This document shows positions 1-14,241 of a stretch of 64,000 bases of DNA, one piece after another. Position 1 is the stretch's first letter. Every line of letters begins with the position of its first letter. A model generated the notes under the pieces. That model was not told the DNA's origin. It did not search any database and was given only the letters and a program-made list of their open reading frames with translations. This DNA is from Kuschelorhynchus macadamiae (lineage: Eukaryota > Arthropoda > Insecta > Coleoptera > Curculionidae). A program made the translations under genes and the position numbers. The stretch lies in NCBI GenBank assembly GCA_030620095.1, contig JAUTXW010000938.1:248001-312000 (forward strand), read 5' to 3'.

Positions 1-1790
1 TTATGTGACTCGAATCCGAGCCAGAGACCTATGTGAATGAAGTTCACCTTAATAATTTTTTTGACGTATATATATGCTACTTATCTTGAACTATAAAACA
101 TATTCAAAATTTAGAAAATCCGCCGGCGCGGGCATGTAGAAAAATCTCATATATAGCCTTTATACTAAAAATTACCTTGTTATGAAGGTGACCTTTTTTG
201 ATCACTCTGTGTAGTACAGAGTACAAAAATGGAAAAATTAGAATTTATGGTGTGTATTTTGAAGTTTAAAATTTAAAGCCTCTTTATTTTCTGGTTAATA
301 TTAACTTTTCTGGGGCTGAATATATTCATTAAAAAACTATATCTTCTATAGTCAAGGAGATAACTAAAGTTTTCGAAATTTTTCATCATATATAAAGCTT
401 TGTATAATAAATTGTGACAGCTTTAAGACAAATTCACCTAAACTCAGGCGTAATTAAGAGATTAGCCTATTCTACGAAAAAAACAGCATTGAATTTCCAT
501 TATCTAAACTTGTTTACAAAATTTAAATTATTTGCATCAGTTGAGTAATAGTTTATTTCACCTTTTTGACATTTCTAACCTATTATTATGAATGTAGACG
601 TAATTTTAGATTTACACAAATTTGATTTATGTTAGCTTAAGCACACAAGAGACTATAAACATATTATCTACATGAGATTTCGCAAAATTTCTTACTTTTA
701 TTAGTTACGACATTTTGTCTTGGTACCCCTACATTAAAATCTGCATGCAGTTTGCGTAAAAGCGTAGGTATAAACTCGAATTATTGAAATTCTTGCCATT
801 AATTATTAAAAATGTAAGAGATAAATAGAAAAATATCTGCATATTTGTATAAAGCCAAACCAGTTTGTTTAAATGATTGTGTTAGTCACTTTAACTATAT
901 TTTCATGTGAGACGGGTACATTTTGTAAACATAATATATATGCTCTTTGGTAGAACAATATTTGCTAAGTTTTCAACAATATAATTTTCTTATCTTTGTT
1001 AACGTCTTTTTTGGAGACCGACGGTTCAGAAAGTAAATAACGAGAAAAATCTACAACCGTAAATAAATACATAACAATAAATAAAAGCGATGATCAATGT
1101 ATGTAAAAAAAATAGGCATGGCGATACAAATATATAGACAAACATAAACAATCACGAATTAAACACCACAAATCAATTATCACTAATCACCCCACTTTAT
1201 CACTTAATAAATGGTTATGCTAATTATTAATTTACAAGTGCTATATGTAGGTACGACAATAGTACATCGTAACAAAGAGTTAAGACTTTTTGGTATGGGA
1301 TATTTTAGACCTTTGCATATACGAATTTTAGATTTTGCATAGTGATACACTATATTTCAGAGTACCCCACTGTTCAGGCGAAAATTGAAATAATTAATGC
1401 TTTTTAACAGGGCCGGCGTGAGACATGTGCATGAAGTACACCTTTTTACAGCCTTTTAACCCACTATCATAAATCAAAGAAAATACTAGAGATATTATTC
1501 TAATACAAAAGACATGACTTATTTTTTTTTAGTAATCAATTCATGATTGGTTCCATTTCCCTTTTAGTTGTCCCGGAAGACAGCCTCACGAAATATCGCG
1601 GGTCCTTTGACCCCTCCATCGCCAGAATCTAGCTTCGGCCCGGTATAGAGCAAAATAATTAATAGCATCTTCTCAAGTCAAAAGACAAAAGGAATAAAAT
1701 TATCGCTTTCTTTTAAGCTTGTAAAGGTAATTTTTTTATATATGAACAGACCACGAAGGCCTAAGTACTAAGTACCATGGTTGCATATTA
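1..1790. other. AT-rich stretch with no recognised gene
   Basis: I see no convincing coding region, RNA gene or repeat structure. A few GC-richer patches (about 1410-1440 and 1585-1645) stand out from the AT-rich background and may be old transposon scraps, but I could not match them to a family. The stretch ends where the minus-strand LINE fragment begins. Confidence 0.5.
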
Positions 1791-2230
1791 TCAAAGACAG
1801 AAAAAGTTTATTGATGCGGGATTTAAATACTTGCAGATTAGAAAAAGGAAGAAATACATTTGCTGGTAATACATTGCATAATCTTGACACTCTGGGAATA
1901 AAAGAGAGAGCAAAGTGGAAGGTCCTTGGTCTTTGTAGTTATCCGTGAAGAGATGCATGTGGGTCGATGCTCGTGTCTCTCTGGCAGGAATGACTAAGGA
2001 GGACATAATGGATGATATTTCATCAGAACAGAATCCGTGGTGGTAGCTGTAAAACCGAGACAGATTGCCCACAATTCGACGATGCTCTAGTGATGCAAGC
2101 TTCCTTGTAAAGTTTGGTACATTAATCAGACACCCTCTTGGAGACAGGTTTTGGAAATTGTATATTGGAGTGGAGTGTGCTATCGTAAGCATAGCTGTGC
2201 ATTTTTTGTTGTTTGAAGGACGAAGTATTG
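1791..2230 (-). pseudogene. LINE reverse transcriptase C-terminal fragment (I/Jockey/R1-like)
   Basis: The minus strand stays open for 133 codons and carries the C-terminal signature of insect I/Jockey/R1-type non-LTR polymerases: a segment reading ASLEHRRIVGNLSRFYSYHHG followed by a run ending FPECQD, equivalent to the family's SL.HRR.VG.LS.FYRY..G block. This block normally lies after the RT domain, near the polypeptide end. The matching front half of the same kind of RT lies on the same strand at 4539-5060, and a plus-strand LINE occupies the space between. I infer one minus-strand element split by a later insertion. The YADD and thumb regions are found on neither side, so material was also deleted. 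Confidence 0.6.
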
Positions 2231-2234
2231 CTTC

Positions 2235-4538
2235 TACTAAAGTTGAAAATAATGAGTAATTCAGAAAAGACGATTTCTTCTGGTGACTTTACAATACGCT
2301 CTCTAAGATCATCTTTTTCTCTATTTACTGATTTTACCTCTGACTATGACCTTGATGTGATAGGACTATCGGAGACATAGCTGCATTCGGGTGTGGATAT
2401 TGGCGACCGGTATACAATCTTTTTAGAAATGATCGCGACGGAAGGGGTAGCGGCGTTTCGATGTATGTTGAAAATTCACTAAACCTTAGGGCTGTCGATA
2501 TTCCGGCGGGAGCTAGGGGCTTAGAACAAGTATGGGTTGAGGGTAGCGATTCGGAAAATATATTTATTGGCTTGGCTTTGGAATATGATTTTGTCGCATT
2601 CGACACGTATTTTAATGTTGACTATTTAAATAAAAATCGAAGTCATTGGGGAGAAGACCCGTATCACGGATGATACCCAAAGTTTACTTGATTTGATTAT
2701 TTTAACAGACCGCGACCTCCTGGAGAGTACTCTCGTTATAGATACGAGCAATATATCAGATCATTATCTTGTTTCATCGCGGCTAAAGTTACAGAAACCA
2801 AGACCTGGCGTTAAATATTGCACGTATCGAGATTTTAGCGGTTTTGGTTATGAAAATTTTGTGTATGATCTAAACTGTATAAATTGGGATATTTTGTATA
2901 GTTTTAATGATGTTGATGAAATTGTAAGTTACTTGAATAATAACTTAACCAACCTTTTTGATACCCATATTCTCATTAGGACAGCTTGATTCACTAAGGC
3001 TCCCGCGCCGTGGTTAACCGATAACCTTAAACTTTTAACAAAACTTAGGAAAACGGCCTAACGCGATATAAAAGAACCAGGACAGAAGCTTTAAGGGAAG
3101 AGTATAAAACTTACGAAATTATGTCACTATAACTGTGCGAAATGAAAAAAAAGCGTATTTGAATTTTGAGTTCCGAACTGATCCAAAGGCGTTTTGGCAA
3201 ACCATTAGATACCTAAATATCAACTACAAACCAAGGGATTCTTTTAGTAACATTGCCAGACCTAACAGCTCTAATAATTTTCTCATTAATAGTGTTCCTA
3301 CTGCTACATTTCCTGAAGATAATAATTTTGGTTTCTCTGAAGTTGACGAAGCGAAAATAAAACTACTGATTTCTACTACAAACTAAAACGAATGCCAAAG
3401 GTGCTGATAGCCTCAACAAAAAATTGATCTTATTTATTTGTCCTTTTCTCTTACCACATCTTATCAATATGCACATGATATGCAACTTTATGCTCATTTT
3501 CAATCCAGCAATCTTGTCGAAACATCTGCAAATATAAATAGCGACCTTGGCATCATATCACATTTATCTGCCTTTCATAACCCGAACCTGAATGAAAGTT
3601 ATTTTTGGTAACGATAAATATATAATCGCGGAGGATGGAAACTTCTCATTAATCTTCAATTATGAAAAAATTAGCCTTTTCAGACTGCCCTAAGAATTTG
3701 GGAATTTACATGGATGAAAACCTTAGATATGATACTCATGTCTCGGAACAACTTAAAAAGGCCTATTATAAATTAAAAATTCTATATCTACAAAGATGTT
3801 TTTTCCACTCAAGTAAGACTGAGATTGTGCGATTCACTGATACTCTCCGCTATAGGTTACGCAGATGTTGTTTATTGGTCGTCATTAACGGTCATTGACA
3901 AGAATAGCCTGCAGAAGTTGCACAATTCTTGTATTCGTTTTTGTTACGGACTTCGAAAGTTCGATCATGTTACAAACTCGTTTCTGGATTCTAAGTGGTT
4001 ATATCTTGCAGAAAGATTTCAACTTCACATGGCATCTCTAATTTACAGGGTCAGGCAAGCCGCAACCCCTTCATATTTGTTTGAAAAGTTACGCAAAGGC
4101 TCTTACGTTCATAACCGGGTCACCAGATATAATGACTTATACCAAATTCCAAGACACAATACCGCTTCCTTTCGAAACTCATACTTATATTTACCCGCTA
4201 AAATATTTAACTCTCTGCCGAATCACATCAAGTCGTGTCACACATCGATATCATTTAAAAAACACCTTAAGTCCCATTTATTTTCTAAAAGAATTTAAAA
4301 TTAGAATTAATATTCTTATATTCTAACCTAATATTAATAATTGTATACAATAATATTTCTTTTTCACTGTGTATTGTTAGGTAAATATTATATTAGTAAT
4401 AGTAATGTTAATAGTAAAACTTAAAGGTGGTTAGATGAGCAGCTCTGCTGGATCTCGCCACCTCTCTAGAATGTATTTTGTTTTGTAACTTAAACAGTCT
4501 AATAAAAGCTTTTTGAATTCGAATTTGAATTGCAATGC
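2235..4538 (+). mobile_element. Decayed non-LTR retrotransposon (LINE), plus strand
   Basis: Broken frames give an endonuclease with the block DLDVIGLSET (about 2345-2380) and a tail with SDHYLVS (about 2755-2780). A linker follows (3135-3386), then the end of an RT reading YAHDMQLYAHF (about 3465-3500, where YADD is expected), then a C-terminal region ending FKKHLKSHLF (3825-4298). RT motifs A and B are absent, so an internal deletion lies near 3420-3465. There are at least six stops or frame changes. The 3' end has AATAAA at about 4500 and a short GAATT-type tail ending at about 4538, where sequence of an opposite-strand LINE starts. The element looks 5'-truncated just before the endonuclease. 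Clade not assigned; CR1/Jockey-like is likely. Confidence 0.75.
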
Positions 4539-5060
4539 TGGTAGAAGAAAGCAAGGCATTGATGTGCAGGAGGAATAGGATAGGTACCACCATTGAATCC
4601 TGTGGAACGCCTGCATTGATTTGTGGGTTACGAAGGTAAGAAGATCTGCTGTGGATCTTTGGTGACGGACGCGGTATTGCCTGTCGTATATAAGTTTATA
4701 ACTTTAAAGGTATTTTAAAAGATTATTATCGATATACTTCTCTATTGCCTTACTCATAATTGGGAGGAGGGATATGGCTCTGTAGTTAGAGGGAAGAGTT
4801 TTGGATCCCTTCTTGGGAACAGGCCAGAAGACTTTTTGGTATTAAGTGTTTTAAGAATATGTCGTATCTTTTTTACTTTGAAAGTAATTTCGTGTATATA
4901 TTACGGCACAGCTGGTATTGAAGGAAGGGGGAAGTGAAGAGAAGGGATTAAATTAGAATTTGAGGCGAATTGTTTTACAAAAAATTCATCTTTTGCTTTG
5001 GACGTGGAAACGATTTCATCACCAGAAGTTAGGGGTGGAAAGGAGCTTTTGCAGAAACAG
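4539..5060 (-). pseudogene. LINE reverse transcriptase N-terminal fragment (I/Jockey/R1-like)
   Basis: Read on the minus strand, the segment gives KQFASNSNL, then LNTKKSSG, then (after a jump) PSNYRAISLLPIMSKAIEKY, then STADLLTFVTH, and finally AGVPQDSMVVPILFLLHINA. These are, in order, the linker, the KSSGPD motif, the NYRPISLLP block, the RST.DLL block and the GVPQGS block of I/Jockey/R1-type reverse transcriptases. Frameshifts and deletions separate the blocks, and motif A is missing. The fragment stops at about 4539, against the tail of the plus-strand LINE, and its C-terminal part is probably the fragment at 1791-2230. Confidence 0.65.
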
Positions 5061-7329
5061 GTATGATTTAATATCTACTTTATGGTCAAAAATTTATAAA
5101 TAATTTTGATTTGTTCACCTTTTTTTTTATTTGATTCATATGGGCTATGAGTTTAGAAGTATAAGTAAGCATAGAGCGAAATAATTGCATTTTACTAAGA
5201 CTAAAGTCAAGTTGACTGAAATTACCATTTATCTTTAAGTTTTTAATAACTAATTATTTATGGTCAATAGTTGCGCATAATTTTAATATTTTACAGAATA
5301 ACACACATTTATACTATGGGGTTAAGAGTAGCGCGCCAAAATATTTTGTCAACCTTTTGAATTTGCTGACTACTTCCACTACTGGAGATGTTGATATTCT
5401 ATCGCCTAATCCTTTAGAAACCAATCTTAAATCTAATCTAAACATAATTTAGAAAAAAATTCGGATTTCAACTATTTTATATAAAGACAAACGAACATCT
5501 AGAGGATGCTTTTACTTTGACAACTTCCTTGAAATTCTTCTTTTCAATCTAACAATCTATCGATTATCCAGATCGAGACAGAATTCTGAAATTGCCACAA
5601 GAATTTTATATATCACTCCCAACTGTGCAGTTTGTTTAAAATGATATCGAAGTATCTTTAAAATACCTTTTCATTTTAACGTAATATTTACCGACGAAGA
5701 AAAATGTTTCAAGTATCAGTATTATTGCATTTTTATGTTTTTTTAATTAAAAAAAGCGTATCATTTTGTGTTTTAAAAAACTGATAATTTTTCCTTATTT
5801 TATTATAAAGTATAGATTCATTTTTTTTTTTAAAACAATAATTTTTGTATTATTAACGTAGGTATATTTTTTCAAGATCAAACTCTATATTTGTACATGG
5901 CTGAACACTCGTTACTTAAACTACTAAGGCTTTTGTAGGGACTTACATCGATCTACTGCACTGCAGACATCATGTGATTTATGTGCATCAATAGAAGCGA
6001 GAATTTAAATTTTCTCCGATACCCTCTTACAGTTAGTAATAAATTTGTATAAAATTTGGTTTCAAATCGTTTTACAGTTGTTCAACATTTAAACGAATGC
6101 AGTTTAAGTAAACTTAGTTAAATTATATGGTCAACAGCTTTTATAGAGAAATCAAAGAAAATGTATGTACAAAATCATGTCACATGTCAAACTATTTAAC
6201 AGAATAAACAACCGACAATTAATAATAAAATACACGAAATCCTCAAACAAAAAAAAATTACATTTCTAAGTGTAGTTGCTATTGTATTGCGTTTCATAAA
6301 AAACTACAAAAGATTTACTAAATATTTAAACAAAAATGACAAGAGTGCTCGCGTGATTAAGGGACCTCAAGTGCTTAAAGCTCTAGTACCTCATCAACGA
6401 AATGCAAGCCGGAGGATTTTTTTTAGCCATCTGGTGTTTTTAAAAGGGCTTCCTCGCAAGACCCTCACGCGGCTTAGAGGCCCTTAAATACTTACCGCAC
6501 CAGACCCCATAAGTCATTAGTCTGGCCCTGGGAAACAGTATACCAGAGAGTAGTTTGCCAAATTGACGGATAATACTTAACGCATTTAATTTCCAGCTGA
6601 AACATAGCTAAAATGAATAGTTAAACATTTCACTATGGTACCAAAATCGAAAGTTTGATAGGATAAAACGTTTCCCAATGAACAATTAGTTAGTATAATT
6701 GTTTATTGCTTTCAATCAACGACAAATTGACAAATGGGTAGAGGGAGATTGTAACAAATATTATTATATTATATTATATCAATATTTTAATTATTTTTAA
6801 TCCGTCAAGCACCCACAGCATTTATTAATAGTAATTATTTTCCTTTTTATATCCTCTTAAACATATACCCTTTTCAATCTTTTTCCGTCTTTTCATCTTA
6901 TCCCAAGCCTGCTTCTGTCTATTTTACGTGGTCTACAGTGAGCGATTTTCCGGGTCATTTCTCGAGAATTTCTCTTTTTCGACTTCCTCGTTTTATACAC
7001 TAATCTCTTAGGGAAATTTCTAGTACACCTTTTTCCATAGCTAGCTGCACTACCTTGAGACGACTTACCAGTGGTGTATTATCCCATAGGTGCAGGAGGC
7101 GCTTGCCTGTGGCCCCAGAATCAGCAGCCTTGTTATATAATAAATTTGGTAAACGTAATAATGACTCCTATACTATTTATATTTATTTTATTATTTAATG
7201 AATAAAATATTAATTAACGTATAATTGCCCATTTTTTTGAAACACTAAAAACGTAAATACTCTGATCTTCAAATACAAACACCGGACGCCTCGCAACGAT
7301 ATTATCACGTGTGATGTAACGTGAAATAA
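5061..7329. other. Non-coding AT-rich stretch
   Basis: No gene or structured repeat is recognised. Small GC-richer patches occur at about 6355-6540 and 7065-7130; the second contains GTGGTGTATTATCCC followed by a GGCGCTTGCC segment, which is reminiscent of hAT-like ends, but no matching partner was found. Confidence 0.45.
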
Positions 7330-8440
7330 GAAGATATACACTTTATTCGTCTCAACAAAACTCAGGAATCAATAGTTTCATTCAATATCGTCCCCATATT
7401 GGCTCAGTCGGTCAGTGTGGCCAAGTAACGGTCGCCCAATACTCGACTTGCTGAAAATTCTGTTCCTTTGGAATAGTTGTTGGCCATCATCAAAACAAAA
7501 CTTAAAAATGATCAAACTCTGACCATGCTTTATTGTAATCGTAGTGCTTACTTCCAAGTAGAAGATCAGTTCCATGGCCAGGACGATGGCCTTTCGATGG
7601 ATTTATCTTTCACTTTAGTGGTAGCCAGTATATTTGTAGAATAGTTACTAATATACACAATCGAAACAGCAAACATAAAATCCAAGCTTTGGCTATGATA
7701 TATCGACGACACCTTCATCATTAAGAACATAAAAGACAAATAACTAAAGGAGTTCCTACGTCGCGTCATTTAAATTTGATATGACCAACTTTAAGGTTCT
7801 GTTTGGAGAGAGAAGTCTAGCCATTCTGCAGCTATGAAGCAAGAAATCATAAAGACTCTATCTGATCGAGCAAGGGCGATATGCACCGATTAGCCCTTCT
7901 AAGAAGCGGAAGTTCCCGAGAAGATGATTCTTTACACATTTTCTAAATATCAAACGAAAAGCAATGTACACCTAAAGGAAGACCAGTAATAAAGTTCCTT
8001 TATAACATTTTTGGATGTTAGAGGAATCTCAAAGAATGTAAGAAGATTTGGTAATGGGTAATTAAAACAACATTCATCTGGAAATACATTAAGAAACTTG
8101 TTTACTAAACGAACTCAAATTCCGAACGGAAAAACTGTATTTATCAAATCCCTGGTGAGTGGAGTGCATGTTATATTATTGAAACAAAGCGACCTCCAGC
8201 AGGATTGTATCTTACTGATTATATCAATAAGAACACCGAATGAAGATACATCAATATAGGGTATTGCCGAGCATGCTTGCTCTAAGCATCATCGAACTTG
8301 GTGGTCCCAGGCCAAAATTATACACAAAGAGCAGCACTGGAGGAAGAGAAACTTGAAAGAAGCGGAATTTTTTAAAATAACAATAGAATTTTCAGCAAGC
8401 AAAGTAGTAAAATACCTAAGGTTTGGTGACCGTTGCTAGT
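7330..8440 (+). pseudogene. Penelope-like element remnant: RT (YIDD) and GIY-YIG endonuclease
   Basis: Translating the plus strand across stops and frame changes gives the conserved blocks of a Penelope-like retroelement in order. They are LAIIKTKLKNDQTL and YFQVEDQFHGQDDGLSMD (about 7470-7605), LVVASIFVE (about 7620-7640), then KLWL-stop-YIDDTFIIKN, whose catalytic YIDD codons are at 7699-7710. Next come KEFLRRV, LSDRARAICTD (about 7860-7890) and VRGISKNVRRFGNG with GNTLRNLFTKR (about 8020-8115). The GIY-YIG domain follows as YIIETKRP (about 8175-8195) and GIAEHACSKHH (from 8260), then WWSQAKIIHKEQHWRKRNLKEA. At least six stops or frameshifts make it inactive. Penelope elements pair exactly these two domains, so the assignment is strong despite the decay. 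The 5' end and pseudo-LTRs were not delimited. Confidence 0.8.
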
Positions 8441-9529
<1,089 letters not shown>

Positions 9530-10860
9530 GAAAAAAGTTTTCCCTCGTAAAAAGGGAAGTATTGTAATGGTAAAAAAATTACCCTCCGAGACTTTTTCAA
9601 ATCTTTACTTCTCAGGCTCCCTAGATGCCGAAAAACATGTTTTCTCAATTCCTTCGGTCTGTCGGTCTGTCTGTTCGCGGAATCTCGATTGACTTCAAAT
9701 TTTGGTCAAAAATTAAGGGCCATATGAACCTGGTAACATTTTCGTGTTGAAGAAAATATAACTAAAAAACTATTAACCAATTTATCTCAAATTTTTCACA
9801 GAAATGAGGTATTATATCGACTGATAAAATTTTGGTATGAATTCAAGATGGCGGAACAACATGCCGGCCTAGTAAAATATTTAAAAATTCAGCCTGAAAA
9901 ATTACTTAAGGGCCTGATTCAAATTGTGTGACATAAATAATTGTGGTATACAGATGAACTAGTAAAACTGTGGTACTAATTCAATATGGCGGAACAAAAT
10001 AGCGGCTAAATAAAATGTTTGTAATTGTGAAAAAATCGCCCCTCAGGTTTTATCTTTTTAGCGTCTCTAGATGCCAAAAAATATGTTTTTTTAACTCCGT
10101 CGGTCCGTCTGCCGGTTTGCCTGTCTGTCTGTCAGTTCACGGCATAGCTTAAAAACTACTTACGAGATTGACTTCACATTTTGGGTAAAAATTAAGGGTC
10201 ATAAGGGGATGGACCTGGTAACATTTTGCTAAAAATCCTAATATGGCAAAACAAAATGGCGGCCTGTAAAATATTAGAAGAATTATTACTAAAAAACTGC
10301 TTATCCAATTTATCTCAAATTTTGCACAAAAATCAAATAGGTATTACGTAGGAATCAATTGGCAAAATTTTTTGTAGGAATCCAAGATGGCCGAACAAAA
10401 TGGCGGCTTAGTAAAATATTTAAAAACTCAACTTAAAAAACTTCTTAATGGACTGATTTCAATTGTATACCATAAACAATTGTGGTATACGGATGAACTA
10501 GTAAAACGGTGGTGTTAATTTAAGATGACAAACTTGCGGCTAAATATAATATTTGTATTCGTGAAAAAATCTTTCAGGTTTTGCATATCTTTTTAGCGTC
10601 TCTAGATGCCAAAACATGTTTTATCAATTCCGTCGGTCCGCCTGTCGGTTTGTCTGTCAGTTCATGGCATATCTTAAAAACTACTTATCCACAGTGACTT
10701 CAAATGTTGGTGAAAAAATAAGGGAAATAAGATGGCGGCCTAGTGAAACGTTATTAAAAATTATTACTAAAAAAAGTAATTATCAAATTTACCTACAAAA
10801 ATCAAGTGTTATATGGGAATGAACTGGTAATATTTTGGTATAAATATAATATGTGATAGT
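9530..10860 (+). repeat. R1 repeat array, locus 1
   Basis: It begins with the R1 head palindrome (TTTTCCCTCGTAAAAAGGGA at about 9538) followed by TATTGTAATGG, the TCTAGATGCC segment and a (GTCTGTCG)-type spacer at about 9655. Related monomers of about 130-160 bp follow, each built on the pattern CTACTTATCCAATT - CAAATTTTGCAC - TGGTAAAATTTTGGTA - AAGATGGCGGAACAAAATGG. The spacer recurs at about 10100 and 10630, giving a higher-order period near 500 bp. No coding function is seen; short ORFs here are by-products of the repeat. Confidence 0.85.
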
Positions 10861-12170
10861 GAAGAATGTAATCACGATCTAAACCATAAAAATCAATGTT
10901 ATGTAAGCATTTAAAAATAAACACATCAGGTACCTCCATTGTAAGTATCTGCCCCAAAATGTATTGTAAGTTTAATTTAGGATTTGGCGAAGCTTCAACC
11001 AAAATAAACTAAAGTTACTGTTTAACTTTAATAAGCCCTCAAATTGACAGTAAACCAAATCGGTAGAGAGAGATAATTTTATAACATCGAGGTTAAACAT
11101 TTATAGTAGACGAAACATATTTAGAAAACGGTTTTTCTCTAACGACATGAATATTTGGCAAAATTACTAAACTATCAAATCCGACACTAGCGTTTTAAAC
11201 TGCTAAAATAAACAAAAAATCTCCTTACCCCCATCCACCCTTGCGTGGCGAAACTCCCAATTCAAATATTTTATAATAAACGTTTTAAATTTAAGAATTA
11301 CTTGGACATTGTATGTTTCAGGACGAACCGCTTTCAAAATGTTGAAGATAATTGTTAAAATCAGTAGCATATCAAACTGCAAAGCTGAAAAACAGGTCTA
11401 CAATGTCGAACAAAAGACTAAATGACTTACCTACATTGTCATCTTGTTTTAAAAAGCGATTCGCCAGTATGCCTTTAAAAATGCAGAAAGGGTTTTTTAA
11501 TTTCAATTTTTTTTTGTATTGAAAAACGTAGATCGGGTTATATTATATCTTACAGATATGCAGGGTACGCCAAAAAGTGGCATGTATCTACAAAAATCAG
11601 TGTTATACTTTTCCCAAATTTAATCGTTATTGACTTATTTAAAATAAGTTAAGGCCACTGGTATATTTCTACACCTGGAGAAAGTATATATAATATCAAA
11701 CCACATTAGGGCTTCTTGTAATTAAATCGAATAGTACAATGTGTCCACAAGTTTGGAAAATGGTAAAAACATGGAAACTTTCAAAAAGGGAAATATTAGT
11801 TGGTCATATCTTTTATCGTCATTATAGATACTATTTAATTTTACCTTTTTTCATAATTACTATTACTGTATGTTACTCTAATCTCCAATGATCTTTTGTG
11901 AGGGGTAGTCTTCACGCTCAAGGTTGCTGTAGTGCAGTTTGTGGGAGCATTTTTTTTCAGGAGTGCCGACATGTACCATACATATTTAAGGTACATAATA
12001 TTAAGGTGCTATAACATAGTGCTAATGTTAATTATAAGATTTTATATTTCTGCCTTAAAATTATTCAGCCAGCCTCAAGGGTCTTTTGTATTATCCATTG
12101 GGCCTCTCTTCGTGAATAATATTATTACTCAATATTCAGCACTTTACCATTTTTAAACACTCTTTCTTTC
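10861..12170. other. Non-coding AT-rich stretch
   Basis: No gene is recognised. A short motif, CAGGGTACGCCAAAAAGTGG, at about 11560 looks like many insect transposon ends, but no partner end was found nearby. Confidence 0.45.
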
Positions 12171-14162
12171 AGTATAGGTAATTATTACGTTTCTCATAAA
12201 AGAGAAGTATTGAAATCATTAAAAAAACACCACACGAAATTTTTTGAAGATCTTTATGTTTTAAGGTCCTTACATTCCAAAAAAACATGTTTTCTCGGTT
12301 TCGCCTGTTTGTTCGCGGCATATTTATAACATTACTCAGCCGAGTGACTTCAAATTTTCGCCAAAAATTAGGGGTTGCATAGGGATGACCTGGTAACATT
12401 TTGGTAAAAATCTAATATGGCGAAACAAAATGGCCGTAGTGAAATGTTAAAATAATATTACTAAAAAACTGTTTATCAAATTACCTTAAATTTTGCACAA
12501 AAATTACGTAGGAATCAATTGGTAAAATGTTGGTACGAATCCAAGATGACGAAACAAAATATTTAAAAATTCAGCCTGAAGCCTGTGGTATAGGAATCAA
12601 CTGGTAAAACTGTGGTACAAATTCAAGATGGCGGAACAAAATAGCGGCTAATAAAAATTTTTGTATCGGAAAAAAATCATCCTCCCGGGTTTTACATATC
12701 TTCACGTTTTATGTTTTTTTCAATTCCATTCGTCTGTCTGTCTGTTAGTCAGTTCGGGGCGTAGCTAAAAAACTACTACTACTAAAATGGCGGCCTGGTG
12801 GAATGTCAAAAATATTATTACTAAATAAAAGAATTATCCAATTAACTTCAAACTTTGTACAAATATGAGGTGTTATATAAAAATGAGCTGCTAACATTTT
12901 GGTACAAATCCAAGACAGCAAAACAAAAACTACTTATTGGATTAGTTACACATTGTGTAAGCAGAAACGAATTCAAGATTGCGAAACAAAATTGCGGCCA
13001 AATAAGGCGTTTAAAAAATCGACGTAAAAAAATCTTATTCAATTGACTTCAAACTTTGCAGAAAAATTAAATATGATATAGGGATAAACTGGTTCGAATT
13101 CAAAATGATGCAATAAAATGGCTCTAAAAAATCAGTGTAAAAACTACTTATTTAATTTATTTTAAATTATACCCAAGAATCAAGAGAGGTATACGTAAAA
13201 ACTGGTAAAATTTTGGAACGGATCCAATATGGTGAAACAAAATGGCGGCCTAGTGAAATGGAAAAAAATTATTATTAAAAACATGCTCATCCAATTTATC
13301 TGAAATTTTGCAACAAACATGAAGTATTTTGTTGGAATCAACTGGTAACATTTTGGTACAAATCCAGGATGGCGGAACAAAATGGCGGCTTAATAAAATA
13401 TTTAAAAATTCAGTTTGAAAAACTACTTAATGGATGGATTTCAAATTGTGTGCCATAGCTAATTGTGGTATAGGGGTCAACTAGTAAAATTGTGGTACTA
13501 ATTCAAGATGGCGGAACAAAATGCCGGCCCAATAAAATGTTTGTAATCGTGAAAAAAATAACCCTGTCAGGTTTTACATATCTTCACGTTTTGACGTTTC
13601 TAGATGTCAAACAATATTTTTCATCAATTCCGTCGGCCCGTCTGTCGGCCCGTCTGTCGGTCTGTCTGTCTGTCTGTCTGTCAGTTCGCGGCATAGCTTA
13701 AAAACTGACCTGATTGACATCAAATTTTGACAAAAAATTAAGAGTCATATGAGGATGTTCTGGTAATATTTTGGTGAAAATCGAATATGGCAAAAACAAA
13801 ATGGCGGCCTAGTGAAATGTTGAAAAAACTACTTGTGGAATTTATTTCAAATTTTGCATAAACATAAAGTATTATGTCGGAATTAACCGGTAAAATTTTG
13901 GTACGAATAAAAGATGGCGGATCAAAACAAAAAACAAAACAACAACTTAATGATTTCAAATTGTTTGCCATAACTAATTGTGGTATAGGGCTCAACTAGT
14001 AAAACTGTGTTACTAATTCGAGATGGCGGAATTTATCAATTCCGTCGGCCCGTTTGTCGGCCTGTCTGTCAGTTCGCGATATAGCTTAAAAACTACTTAC
14101 CCGATAGACTTTAAATTTTGACCAAAAATTAAGGATCATATGCAAATGACCTGGTAATATTT
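12171..14162 (+). repeat. R1 repeat array, locus 2 (about 2 kb)
   Basis: A degenerate R1 head (CATAAAAGAGAAGTATTG at about 12196) is followed by about twelve R1 monomers, with spacers at about 12740, 13630 and 14040. The spacer at 13630-13680 holds an expanded GTCTGTC run. ATGGCGG or ATGGCGA boxes lie near 12415, 12627, 13230, 13367, 13507, 13800 and 13912. The array ends at TTTTGGTATATATAT, running directly into an (AT)n tract; the same TTTTGGTA lies just before the ATGGCGG box in intact monomers, so the microsatellite either grew inside a monomer or truncated it. Confidence 0.85.
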
Positions 14163-14163
14163 T

Positions 14164-14164
<1 letters not shown>

Positions 14165-14237
<73 letters not shown>
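14165..14237. repeat. (AT)n microsatellite, about 73 bp
   Basis: A pure AT run joining the end of the R1 array to the direct/inverted repeat cluster at 14238-14770. Confidence 0.95.

Positions 14238-14241
<4 letters not shown>

Noticed and set aside
13625..13685. GTCTGTC run as a stand-alone microsatellite or CRISPR-like array
   Set aside because: It is the spacer of the R1 unit and recurs in every R1 copy; there are no repeat-spacer units of CRISPR type.
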